From assembly GCF_005405165.1 (NCBI RefSeq), contig NZ_BJDN01000024.1:1-47640 (forward strand): a stretch of DNA of 47,640 nt. The letters run 5' to 3'. The translations under genes were made by a program, and so were the position numbers. The notes beneath the pieces were generated by a model. It saw only the letters and a program-made list of their open reading frames with translations. It did not search any database and was not told the DNA's origin. Origin of the DNA: Loigolactobacillus binensis. GTDB lineage: Bacteria > Bacillota > Bacilli > Lactobacillales > Lactobacillaceae. This document shows positions 18,650 through 26,163 of the stretch, in pieces (position 1 is the stretch's first letter; every line of letters starts with the position of its first letter).

Positions 18650-19288
18650 CTAAGCCCATTTCTTTTCCAGATAGCGCATAAAGTAACTTAGTGGTAACGT
18701 CAAAATCAAATACAACAGCCCAACCGCTAAATAAGTATTAGATGTGTCGAAAGTCGTTGAAGCAATCAAATTACCTTGATACATCAAATCAAACCCCGCC
18801 ACAAAGGCTAAAACTGAAGAATTCTTCACTAAGTTAATAAATTGATTCCCCAGTGGTGGAATCGTAATTTTAATGGCTTGCGGAAAGACAATATGGGTCA
18901 TCGCCTGTAGATAGGTCAAGCCGTTGGAACGAGCAGCTTCCATTTGACCAGGATCAACTGCTTCAATCCCAGCACGAACGGTTTCAGCAATAAAAGCTGA
19001 CGTATAGATCGTCAAACCGATCGTACCGGCAGTAAAACCATTAACATTGGTGATAAACATGGGGATCACCACGTAGAAAAACATCGTAATAACCAGCAAC
19101 GGAATATTCCGGAAAATTTCCACATAAACCCGGCCAACAATACGCTCCCACTTGTGTTCGCTAATTTCTAATAATGCAAAAATTGTACCAACAATTAAAC
19201 TACCAATTAACGCCAAAATACTGGAACCAAGGGTGAATAAGAAACCTGACCAAAATTCTGGCCAATGATTGACTAAAATCGAAATCAT
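18650..19288 (-). CDS. Polar amino acid ABC transporter permease (first)
   Basis: A membrane permease subunit of 212 residues, paralogue of its downstream neighbour. The EAA loop reads EAARSNGLTYLQAMTHIVFPQA (about 136-157). The start lies 2 bases after the stop of the binding-protein gene, and its ribosome site GGGGG is formed by the last codons of that gene, so translation is coupled. Partner of the ATPase encoded at 20137-20871. Confidence 0.93.
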   Translation of the reverse strand: MISILVNHWPEFWSGFLFTLGSSILALIGSLIVGTIFALLEISEHKWERIVGRVYVEIFRNIPLLVITMFFYVVIPMFITNVNGFTAGTIGLTIYTSAFIAETVRAGIEAVDPGQMEAARSNGLTYLQAMTHIVFPQAIKITIPPLGNQFINLVKNSSVLAFVAGFDLMYQGNLIASTTFDTSNTYLAVGLLYLILTLPLSYFMRYLEKKWA

Positions 19289-19290
19289 GC

Positions 19291-20118
19291 TTAGTTCCCC
19301 CCTTCATTAAACCCAGGCACTTTACCAAACCATTTGTTCAACAGCCGTTGGTATTCACCTGATTTTTTCATCGCGCTGACCGCTTTATCAATGGCGTTGG
19401 TCATCGGTTTTTGGCCTTTATTAACGGCGATCCCATAAGGTTCCTTGGTGAAAGTCCCCCCGACAACGACATAGCCTGGATTTTCCAACGACATCCCGTA
19501 GAGAATCCCATTGTCCGTTGTCAGTGCATCACCTTGACCAGACTGCAGGGCGGTAAAAGCCTGCGCGTAATCAGATAGTTCTAAAACACTGGCTTTAGGC
19601 GCAAACTTTTTAACATTGATTGCTGAAGTTGAACCTTGGACAGCCAAAACTTTGGCCCCTTTATAATTTAAATCACGAATATTAGTGATCTTGCTGCCCT
19701 TTTTAACCAAAATCGCCTGGCCTGCGTTGAAGTACGGTTTAGAAAAATCAACTTGTTTAGCCCGTTCTGGTGAAATTGTCATCGTAGCAATGATCGCATC
19801 AATATTGCCATTTTTTAACATCGGGATCCGGGTATTGCTGGTAACCTGAATAAACTTTGCCTTACCATCTTTACCTAAAATTTGCTTAGTAATTGCCTTA
19901 GCCATGTCAATATCAAAGCCCTGAATCTGACTAGTTTTAATATTCATCAACCCGAACAAACGAGTATCAGCCTTTACGCCCCAAGTAATCGTATTACTAG
20001 CGCGATCCGTCTGTAACACATCTTGTTTTGATAAACTTTGTTTACCGCAGCCACTCATCAATAAAACCAAACTCAATAAGAAGGCAAGCGGTAGCACGCG
20101 TTGGACAAATTTTTTCAT
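19291..20118 (-). CDS. Amino acid ABC transporter substrate-binding lipoprotein (GlnH-like)
   Basis: An extracellular solute-binding protein of 275 residues (SBP family 3). The signal peptide ends in the lipobox LMSGC (Cys at about 24), anchoring it to the membrane. NIKTSQIQGFDIDMAKAI (about 59-76), ATMTISPERAKQVDFSKPYF (about 111-130) and the final GEYQRLLNKWFGK are hallmarks of family 3. The ligand is most likely glutamine or glutamate by operon type, but this cannot be proved from the sequence. Third in reading distance from the operon terminator, 18 bases after the ATPase gene. Confidence 0.93.
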   Translation of the reverse strand: MKKFVQRVLPLAFLLSLVLLMSGCGKQSLSKQDVLQTDRASNTITWGVKADTRLFGLMNIKTSQIQGFDIDMAKAITKQILGKDGKAKFIQVTSNTRIPMLKNGNIDAIIATMTISPERAKQVDFSKPYFNAGQAILVKKGSKITNIRDLNYKGAKVLAVQGSTSAINVKKFAPKASVLELSDYAQAFTALQSGQGDALTTDNGILYGMSLENPGYVVVGGTFTKEPYGIAVNKGQKPMTNAIDKAVSAMKKSGEYQRLLNKWFGKVPGFNEGGN

Positions 20119-20136
20119 CGTCCAGGCCTCCCTTTA

Positions 20137-20871
20137 TTAATGATTAATGATTTTACTTAAGAATTGCCGCGCCCGTTCTTCCTTTGGATGAGCGAAAAAT
20201 GATTTTGTGTCATCATCTTCCAAAACTTCACCATCCGCCATGAAGATCAGCCGGTTAGCAACTTCTTGGGCAAAGCCCATTTCATGCGTTACTACGATCA
20301 TTGTCATTCCATCAGCAGCAACCTTTTTCATAACATCCAAAACATCGCCGATCATTTCCGGATCTAATGCACTGGTCGGTTCATCAAAAAGTAATGCCTT
20401 AGGTTTCATCGCTAAACTACGGGCAATGGCCACTCGTTGTTCTTGGCCACCAGACAGCATACTAGGATAAGAATGCGCCTTGTCCGCCAAACCCACTAAG
20501 TCCAGCAGTGCCATTGCTTCCTTCTCGCTTTGTGCTTTATCTTCCTTTAAAACTAATTGTGGCGCTAGCGTGACGTTTTGTAATACCGTTTTATTCGCAT
20601 ATAAATTGAAATGTTGAAAAACCATGCCAACATCGCGTCGAATTTTGTTAATATCCGTTTTTTTATCCGCTAAATCAAAATTATTAACAATTAATTTACC
20701 TGCTGAAACTGTGTTTAAGCCATTCATCGTTCGTAGTAAGGTACTTTTACCAGAACCAGATGGTCCGATAATAACAACGACTTCACCTTTATCGATCGTT
20801 AAGTTGATTTTCTTTAAGGCATGAAAATCGCCGTAATATTTTTCAACATCGTGAAACTCGATCATTGACAT
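20137..20871 (-). CDS. glnQ: Amino acid ABC transporter ATPase (GlnQ-like)
   Basis: The cytoplasmic ATPase of the importer, 244 residues. Walker A GPSGSGKST (about 37-45), Q-loop QHFNLY, signature LSGGQEQRVAIARSLA (about 137; note GGQEQR where GGQQQR is usual), Walker B ALLFDEPTSALD and H-loop VTHEMGFA are all intact. First gene of the operon, with GGAGGG 6-7 bases before the ATG. The gap upstream (20872-21083) is AT-rich and shows no leader hairpin that I trust, so control is probably at the promoter. Confidence 0.93.
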   Translation of the reverse strand: MSMIEFHDVEKYYGDFHALKKINLTIDKGEVVVIIGPSGSGKSTLLRTMNGLNTVSAGKLIVNNFDLADKKTDINKIRRDVGMVFQHFNLYANKTVLQNVTLAPQLVLKEDKAQSEKEAMALLDLVGLADKAHSYPSMLSGGQEQRVAIARSLAMKPKALLFDEPTSALDPEMIGDVLDVMKKVAADGMTMIVVTHEMGFAQEVANRLIFMADGEVLEDDDTKSFFAHPKEERARQFLSKIINH

Positions 20872-21083
20872 AACTTTCCCTCCAAACTTAGGTACACCAC
20901 AATGATGATCAGCTGATTTCCAATCACCAACTTGATCCGTAAATAATTCGTGTGGGCAAAAGCCACCTTTTTAATTTTAATGTATTTTTAATCTCTACGC
21001 AAATAAATGTCGTTGATTTCTGGATATTATTTTCATTTAGACTATTTTTATGAGAAAAATCTTAGTTTTGAAATGACAGATTG

Positions 21084-22076
21084 TCATTCTGTAACGGGAT
21101 GTTGGGCATTACCGGTTTCAATAATGCCTTTTGTGTCGTCTAAACTAATATCTACCATATTCTGAACAGACATATTGGTATAAAACGCAATATGGGGGGT
21201 AAAAATAACATTAGGCATTGCTTGTAAAGCCAACACATTTGGGTTAGTGATTTTAGCCTTGGTCAGATCCCGGTTATTAAATTCTTGTTCATCTTCAATG
21301 ACATCGATCGCAGCACCAGCAATTTCTTTGGCCTTTAACGCAGCTACTAACGCCGGTGTATCCACCACTGGGCCGCGCGAAGCGTTGATCAAAAAGGCAG
21401 TAGGTTTCATTTGTTTAAATTGCGCGGCACCCATTAAATGAGTGGTCGTTGGTAATAATTGCGTGTGCAAAGTCACAACATCCGCGGCCTTTAACACACT
21501 TGCTTGATCCATGTAGGTCACAAACTCAGCCAATTCAGGATTCTGAACAGGATCACTGGCGATCACCTTGGCACCTAAGGCATGGAATAAACGAGCCGCA
21601 GTTCCGCCAATACGGCCAGCACCAATAATACCAATAGTTAAGGTATGTATTTCATGGGCCATTAAACCACCCCAGCGAAAATCATGTTGGGCAGTTCGTT
21701 GATCAAATAATTCCAAGTTGCGGATCAGACGCATCGTCTGGCTCAAAGCGTATTCGGCCACCGAACGCGGTGAATATGCTGGTACATTCGTAATCAATAA
21801 ATCATTGGCCTTAGCTGCTGCCAGATCGACAACATCATAACCTGCGCTGCGCAAACTAATTTGTTTAATACCATATTCATGTAACTTCACATAAACCTGA
21901 TCACTATCGATCTTTGCGTGTTGAACAATGACCACACCATCATAACCACGGGCCCGCTCGACGGTTGCTAAACTAAGATCCTGATCAAAGGTATCTACGG
22001 TTGCCTGATTTCGTTGTGCCCAAGCCTTAATGGCTGGTTGTTCATCATCACGTACGCTGTACATTAGAATTTTCAT
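21084..22076 (-). CDS. D-2-hydroxyacid dehydrogenase (D-lactate dehydrogenase family)
   Basis: An NAD-dependent cytoplasmic enzyme reducing a 2-oxoacid to the D-2-hydroxyacid; 330 residues. The Rossmann motif GIIGAGRIGGTAA is at about 150-162. The catalytic triad is present: Arg in INASRGPVV (about 234), Glu in IDVIEDE (about 264) and His in FTPHIAFYT (about 296). The His loop reads PHIAFYT, between D-lactate dehydrogenase (PHTAFYT) and D-hydroxyisocaproate dehydrogenase (PHIAYYT) as I recall them, so the physiological substrate could be pyruvate or a branched 2-oxoacid. GGAGG is 9 bases before the ATG. A leader hairpin with a T run precedes the gene. Confidence 0.88.
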   Translation of the reverse strand: MKILMYSVRDDEQPAIKAWAQRNQATVDTFDQDLSLATVERARGYDGVVIVQHAKIDSDQVYVKLHEYGIKQISLRSAGYDVVDLAAAKANDLLITNVPAYSPRSVAEYALSQTMRLIRNLELFDQRTAQHDFRWGGLMAHEIHTLTIGIIGAGRIGGTAARLFHALGAKVIASDPVQNPELAEFVTYMDQASVLKAADVVTLHTQLLPTTTHLMGAAQFKQMKPTAFLINASRGPVVDTPALVAALKAKEIAGAAIDVIEDEQEFNNRDLTKAKITNPNVLALQAMPNVIFTPHIAFYTNMSVQNMVDISLDDTKGIIETGNAQHPVTE

Positions 22077-22135
22077 TTTTAATTTCCTCCACTCAAATAA
22101 TTATTCCGATAAGCCGTTTGGTGCGGCGCCAACAT

Positions 22136-22163
22136 AAAAACTCACAGCATAAGCGCCGTGAGT
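22136..22163 (-). terminator. Terminator-like hairpin in the leader of the dehydrogenase gene
   Basis: On the minus strand AACTCAC...GTGAGTTTTT forms a stem with an inner GGCGC/GC helix, then T5. It lies 60 bases before the start codon, downstream of any likely promoter, so it may act as an attenuator. The rest of 22164-22390 is AT-rich; an open frame there on the plus strand has no ribosome site and no coding look. Confidence 0.5.
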
Positions 22164-22394
22164 TTAAAATCCGATCACACTTTTGATTACATTTAACCCT
22201 CTAAAAACAGTCCCACATTCTTTAATGACCATAAAAATAACATTTAATTGCAGAATGTTTTGCCGCTTATTAGCCTTTCAGGCAGTTAAATACAATTGTT
22301 TATTAGCTTATTTTAATTTAAGTTTAACCTTGTTGTTAGAAATCGTCAATCTTTTTTGGGAGGACCTAAACTTAACAAATCACCTTTTTGACCA

Positions 22395-22427
22395 TAAAAA
22401 AAGTCTCCCCGGAAATCAGGGAAGACT
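22395..22427 (-). terminator. Terminator of the membrane/Ser-Thr-rich gene pair
   Basis: On the minus strand arms AGTCTTCCC and GGGGAGACT are followed by T7. Confidence 0.82.
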
Positions 22428-22521
22428 AAAGCCTAAATCAAAAATCTTTTGCGGTATAGGCCGTTAACTCTGCTAGAAAATATTAATGTAAGTAGCTGGG
22501 AGAAATCGGTCTTTGATCTAA

Positions 22522-23433
22522 CTACCGATTACGGCGCGACATCCGGGTTGGCTCCGGTGCCGGCTCTGCTTGCCGCGTATTTAAGGTTGCGGTAGACGTT
22601 GGTGTGACTGCTGCATTAGGATCCTTATATGCCGCTTGAATAACTAACTTAAACGGATCATTACCAGCAACAACCCCAGAACGTCCCGCCATTTTATACG
22701 GACCTCCAGTTAATTGAGCGCTAGCTAAAACAATCCGGTATTTAGCTGCAGCATCCTGAGTTGGCATTAAACCAACTTCAGTCACTTCCCCTACTGGTAA
22801 ACTGTCAATAGCATTGCGGCCAGCATAAACAAAATAACGACCATTTTGTTCCCGCAGTTCATAAAATGGCAACTGGACCGTATCGCCCAAGGCGTAAACG
22901 GGCTGACCTGATTTTTGCGCATGTTCATAGATCTGTTCATCAGAACGATCCGCATAATTTAATTGCAAATAATTATTAGCCACTAATTGATCCACTAATT
23001 GATCAAGATTAGCCTGTTGTGTAGTATCAACCAGCATTTTAGCCGGTAATAAACTCTGCTCATGGAATAGGCCAGCGGCAGGAATCACTTTAGTCGTTTG
23101 TGCCGCATGCTTGCCACCCATCATTGGATCATCCGCGGCACCAGCCGGGCGACCACCTAATAATTTTTCAATTTTAGGCGAAATATCAAATTTGGCCGTT
23201 TTAGTTGTAAAATAATAGATCACATTCAGACTAACAAAATAAACCAAAACTAAAAAGATCAATAAAAATAAAATACCGCGCGTCCACGCACCTAAGCGAA
23301 TAAAGTTGATTGCCAAGTACCCAAGATAAAGAACTCCAGCAATTCCAATCGCTGTATAGACACGATTTTTTAATTTAACGTTCATGTTGAAATAACCTAA
23401 ATAGTGATTCAACATATCTAGCAATGATAACAC
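22522..23433 (-). CDS. Conserved lactobacillar membrane protein (DUF6681-like)
   Basis: A 303-residue protein with two adjacent membrane segments near the N-terminus (about 25-45 and 50-72), then a soluble region of about 225 residues and a Pro/Thr-rich, basic C-terminal tail ending in RMSRRNR. I take it to be the lactobacillar family called DUF6681, by overall appearance only. Translation starts at GTG, 7 bases after GGAGG. It follows the Ser/Thr-rich protein gene by 14 bases, so the two are co-transcribed and probably act together at the cell surface. The topology suggests that the large domain and tail lie on one side of the membrane; which side is uncertain. Confidence 0.72.
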   Translation of the reverse strand: MLSLLDMLNHYLGYFNMNVKLKNRVYTAIGIAGVLYLGYLAINFIRLGAWTRGILFLLIFLVLVYFVSLNVIYYFTTKTAKFDISPKIEKLLGGRPAGAADDPMMGGKHAAQTTKVIPAAGLFHEQSLLPAKMLVDTTQQANLDQLVDQLVANNYLQLNYADRSDEQIYEHAQKSGQPVYALGDTVQLPFYELREQNGRYFVYAGRNAIDSLPVGEVTEVGLMPTQDAAAKYRIVLASAQLTGGPYKMAGRSGVVAGNDPFKLVIQAAYKDPNAAVTPTSTATLNTRQAEPAPEPTRMSRRNR

Positions 23434-23447
23434 ACAATCACCTCCAT

Positions 23448-23927
23448 TTATTCAGCCGTAGTGGTGTTATCCGTCGTGGTTGTGTTTCCAGTGGTCGTAC
23501 CAGTTGTTGTGCTGCCGGTAGTTGTGTTGTCGGAAGCACTGGCAGCTGATGAAGAATCAGCTGCTGAACTGGAATTAGCCGTTGCCGCACTAGACGAATC
23601 TGCCGCAGCACTTTGACTGTTTTGTGTTGGGGTGGTTGTAGATGCTGCCGTTGAACTTGATCCTGCTGTTTGGGAGCTTTCAGCTGCAGCCGAATCAGTG
23701 CTATTATCACTTTCACGCACCGAACTACTACTTTCTGGGCGCGATGAACTACTTTGTCGTGCACTGCTAGAACTAATGGTTACTGCGGAACTGCTAACTG
23801 AACTTGTCTGTTCAGTTTTACTCTTGACTGGGGCAACTTTATCCGCCACCACATTAGTTGCAGCCAAGCCTAGTACGATTGAAACAATCGCAAATGGGGT
23901 GATAAATGGCGGTGTCCGATAAGCCAT
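23448..23927 (-). CDS. Ser/Thr-rich exported low-complexity protein
   Basis: A 159-residue protein. One hydrophobic segment (about 8-28) serves as signal anchor or signal peptide; the remaining 130 residues are nearly all Ser, Thr, Ala, Asn and Gln, ending in runs of TTTG and TTT. This resembles linker or glycosylated stalk regions of surface proteins, but there is no LPXTG and no folded domain. AGAGGAGG is 7 bases before the ATG. First gene of a two-gene unit with the membrane protein. The composition is compatible with serine/threonine glycosylation, which is inference. Confidence 0.75.
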   Translation of the reverse strand: MAYRTPPFITPFAIVSIVLGLAATNVVADKVAPVKSKTEQTSSVSSSAVTISSSSARQSSSSRPESSSSVRESDNSTDSAAAESSQTAGSSSTAASTTTPTQNSQSAAADSSSAATANSSSAADSSSAASASDNTTTGSTTTGTTTGNTTTTDNTTTAE

Positions 23928-24255
23928 TCAAAAGCCTCCTCTTTCCTTGAAAATACTATCTGTCTAAATCCATATTAAACCATATTTAACTAAATTTTGC
24001 GCTGAATATTAGTAAAGAATTATTAAAATTTCTTTTGCCGTACCCATCCAATCAACGCCCCAATACTTTTTATCCTAACAAACCCAACTTAACGTTAACT
24101 TAAATTAAACCAGATCCTGAAACCAATTTAATAGTGCCATCCCGATCACAGTAGAACGATCAAACACTCTGTCCAATTTTCAGACTAAAACGCGCGGGAA
24201 AATTAGTTTGCCACTACTTTTCCTGCGTGGATCTGGAACGTTTGTTCTCAAATTC

Positions 24256-24283
24256 ATTCTAGCATACCTAGCTTAAGTTGCAA
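24256..24283 (-). promoter_or_regulatory. Promoter upstream of the Ser/Thr-rich gene
   Basis: TTGCAA, 16 bases, TAGAAT on the minus strand. It is followed about 20 bases after the expected start by a hairpin with arms CGCAGGAAAA/TTTTCCCGCG (24191-24227) and TTTT, so a short RNA or an attenuated leader of about 320 bases could be made. Between 24000 and 24190 I see no gene. Confidence 0.55.
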
Positions 24284-24444
24284 GTTAGCGAATTGAAAGT
24301 TTCAATTGAAAATAAGGGCTGAATATCGTTTCTTTTTCAAACGTTTTCATGAATAAAAACTTAGTGAAAACATTAAGGACTAGCACTTTAGGATAAACTT
24401 AGGGTTTGCCTAATATGATTATTTAAATTTGTGTTGCATTTCAC

Positions 24445-24473
24445 TTGATAATCTAAAAAAGATACTGTAAACT
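24445..24473 (+). promoter_or_regulatory. Probable promoter of the 63-residue gene
   Basis: TTGATA, 17 bases, TAAACT; a TATAAT 5 bases further on is an alternative -10. The transcript would have an unusually long leader of about 225 bases. Confidence 0.5.
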
Positions 24474-24518
24474 ATAATGTAAGCTGTTTCGTTAACCGTT
24501 TACATTGATTGATTGCGT

Positions 24519-24643
24519 TAAGCCGCTTCAAAAAATAATTTGAGCCAGATGCTTGCGTTAAATTAATTTTGGTTGTAGACTAGGCAAACGTGCTGGGCGT
24601 TACAAAAAAGTTAACGTAACAATGCAGTCACCGGCGGCTTTTT
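24519..24643 (+). ncRNA. Candidate structured leader RNA
   Basis: AAGCCGC (about 24519-24525) can pair with GCGGCTT (about 24634-24640), which is followed at once by T6. This closes a domain of about 120 bases ended by a terminator-like U run. Inside, GTTAC/GTAAC (about 24599-24620) forms a second stem. No known riboswitch class is recognised. It lies 60 bases before the 63-residue gene. Confidence 0.42.
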
Positions 24644-24704
24644 TGAATTAGCCGTTGGGACTAACTCACAAGGACATTTTCCTTGATACAAGGAGGTATA
24701 CACC

Positions 24705-24896
24705 ATGAAATTTGGTAATTTTAGTAATAGTTGGTATCGAATCTCGTTAGACACCGACAAACAAATTTTTTATGCAACTTCAAAACAACATCCAGAGCAA
24801 GTTGCGAGCGGTGTCACCATTGATGAGGCAGTACGTAAATTAGCGTTACAAGCACATCAACCTGTGACCCTTAATCATGCCGATCAAACGGCCTAA
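24705..24896 (+). CDS. Small conserved-looking protein, 63 residues
   Basis: A soluble 63-residue protein. The central part (ASGVTIDEAVRKLALQAHQ) looks like a helix following a beta-rich start (WYRISLDTDKQIFYATS), a layout seen in small HicB-like or ferredoxin-like folds, but no catalytic motif is visible. AAGGAGG is ideally placed 7 bases before the ATG, inside the loop of a short hairpin ATAC/GTAT, so initiation may be controlled. It has its own long leader and a strong terminator. I do not recognise a family. Confidence 0.7.
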   Translation: MKFGNFSNSWYRISLDTDKQIFYATSKQHPEQVASGVTIDEAVRKLALQAHQPVTLNHADQTA

Positions 24897-24910
24897 CCCA
24901 AATAATATAG

Positions 24911-24960
24911 AAAAAGCGTTGTGTTTGAAGTGAAATTCACTTTAACACAACGCTTTTTTT
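24911..24960. terminator. Bidirectional terminator overlapping a coding end
   Basis: GCGTTGTGT...AAGTG pairs with CACTT...ACACAACGC, with A5 on the left and T7 on the right, ending the 63-residue gene on the plus strand. On the minus strand the last six codons and the stop of the guanylate-kinase-like gene lie within the ascending arm. Confidence 0.88.
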
Positions 24961-25514
24961 ATACCGTAATTTCCCATGATCGCATCAATTTGGGCTCTTG
25001 CCGTGGCCCATTCATCATTGACGATCACTTCAGCCTGTCTGGCCAATTGCACAGGTAACTGTAGATCACGTTTATACTCAGCACTAGCTAGCCGCCGTCT
25101 GATCATTTCCTGTTGATCACCGCGTTTAGCTAAGCGTGTCACTAATGCTGTGGTGTGTTTAACCGTCAAGAAAAGGGGGATCACCTGATCACCTAACGCT
25201 TCAACATACGTGATCGCACCTTTGGTATCCAGTACAATACTGGCATATTCACACTTGTGCCATGCGGCAGCTAGCGCCTCACGGGAAGAACCGTAATAAT
25301 AATCCGCATATTTAACGTATTCAATATAATGTTTAGTAAAAAAACTAGTTGGTGTTTCAAAATAATACGCGCGGCCATTCTTTTCATTCGGTCGTGGTGG
25401 CCTTGTCGTGTGGGTGATCACCCGGGGAATCTGATAATACTTGGTTAAATAATGGCTAACAGTTGTTTTCCCGGTTCCAGTCGCTCCTGTGATCACAAAT
25501 AAACGCTGCGGCAA
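24942..25514 (-). CDS. Guanylate-kinase-like protein
   Basis: A P-loop kinase of about 190 residues. ITGATGTGKTT (Walker A) is at about 8-18, HTTRPPRPNEKNGRAYYF (the GMP-binding loop equivalent) follows at about 35-52, then a Tyr-rich stretch YVKYADYYYGSS in the GMP site, and an Arg-rich lid (RLAKRGDQQEMIRRRLASAEYKR). Length and order fit guanylate kinase, but it differs from the housekeeping enzyme and lies beside a vitamin transporter, so the substrate is open. The only good ribosome site, AAGGAGG, lies inside the longer reading frame; 5 and 8 bases after it come two TTG codons, so the start is TTG at 25514 or 25517. It lies about 24 bases after the S component gene. Confidence 0.75.
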   Translation of the reverse strand: MPQRLFVITGATGTGKTTVSHYLTKYYQIPRVITHTTRPPRPNEKNGRAYYFETPTSFFTKHYIEYVKYADYYYGSSREALAAAWHKCEYASIVLDTKGAITYVEALGDQVIPLFLTVKHTTALVTRLAKRGDQQEMIRRRLASAEYKRDLQLPVQLARQAEVIVNDEWATARAQIDAIMGNYGIKKALC

Positions 25515-25538
25515 CAACGCCACCTCCTTCAAAAAATA

Positions 25539-26090
25539 TTAAGCGCGGCGCACCGCCTTTAAACTACCTCGTAAGGCAAAGTATAGAATTGGTACGATAA
25601 TTGCTGTGGAAATCGAATTGATCACAGTGGCCGGCAAGCTTAAAAAGGAATTGATCAAGGCTACCTTAAAGGAAGTCCCTACCATTAACGCCTCCACAAT
25701 GGAAACAAAATAAGTCGTGACAATCTTGGTCAATCCAGCAATAATGCCCAAGCTGATAATATGGCTAGCCCGATCGTTATAGTTAAAAAGCTTAAATCCA
25801 GTGTTGACCACCAAAGCCACCACGATAACTTCCAGCATGGTCAACCATGATGTTGCAGCATAACCATTCAACAGATCAAATCCACCTAATCCAATAATAC
25901 CAGCTAATGCCCCATTCCGGCCACCTAAAAATAAAATTGCTAATACAGTTAGCGCATTGCCAAAATGAATAAAGGGCCGCCCAACTAACGCTGGGATCGG
26001 AATCCGCAGAATTGAAATTCCAATAAAAATAATTGCTGCAAATAAACCAGTGAAAATAACTGCTTGTAAGGTGTTCTTTTCTTGACGCAT
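25539..26090 (-). CDS. ECF transporter S component, probably for vitamin B6
   Basis: The substrate-binding membrane subunit of an energy-coupling-factor vitamin transporter, 183 residues with about six membrane segments. RPFIHFGNALTVLAILFLGGRNGALAGIIGLGGFDLLNGYA (about 38-78) is typical of S components (Gly-rich loop and the Ala-x-x-x-Ala style helix). The shared ECF module (EcfA, EcfA', EcfT) is not in the window and is normally encoded elsewhere. A pyridoxal-kinase-like gene immediately upstream suggests pyridoxine or pyridoxal as the cargo (PdxU type); this is inference from context. GGGGAGAG is 6 bases before the ATG. Confidence 0.82.
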   Translation of the reverse strand: MRQEKNTLQAVIFTGLFAAIIFIGISILRIPIPALVGRPFIHFGNALTVLAILFLGGRNGALAGIIGLGGFDLLNGYAATSWLTMLEVIVVALVVNTGFKLFNYNDRASHIISLGIIAGLTKIVTTYFVSIVEALMVGTSFKVALINSFLSLPATVINSISTAIIVPILYFALRGSLKAVRRA

Positions 26091-26109
26091 ATCAATCTCT
26101 CCCCAAAAT

Positions 26110-26143
26110 AAGGGGCTGTAGCATTATTTTACCACAGCCCCTT
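26110..26143 (-). terminator. Terminator between the B6 kinase-like and ECF S genes
   Basis: Perfect 10-base arms AAGGGGCTGT/ACAGCCCCTT with a 14-base loop are followed on the minus strand by TTATTTT. The loop contains TGGTAAAAT, an extended -10-like sequence, so the hairpin may both end one unit and start the next. Confidence 0.68.
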
Positions 26144-26163
26144 TTCATCATAATTAAACTGAC

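Noticed and set aside
22183..22467. Plus-strand 94-codon open frame between the dehydrogenase and membrane protein genes
   Set aside because: No ribosome site, odd composition, and it runs through a minus-strand terminator; the region looks non-coding.
23438..23764. Minus-strand 108-codon frame inside the Ser/Thr-rich gene
   Set aside because: It is the shifted reading of a repetitive low-complexity gene and has no ribosome site of its own.
24337..24350. A cre-like sequence upstream of the 63-residue gene
   Set aside because: Two mismatches in the left half and about 95 bases from the promoter; too weak to list as a site.
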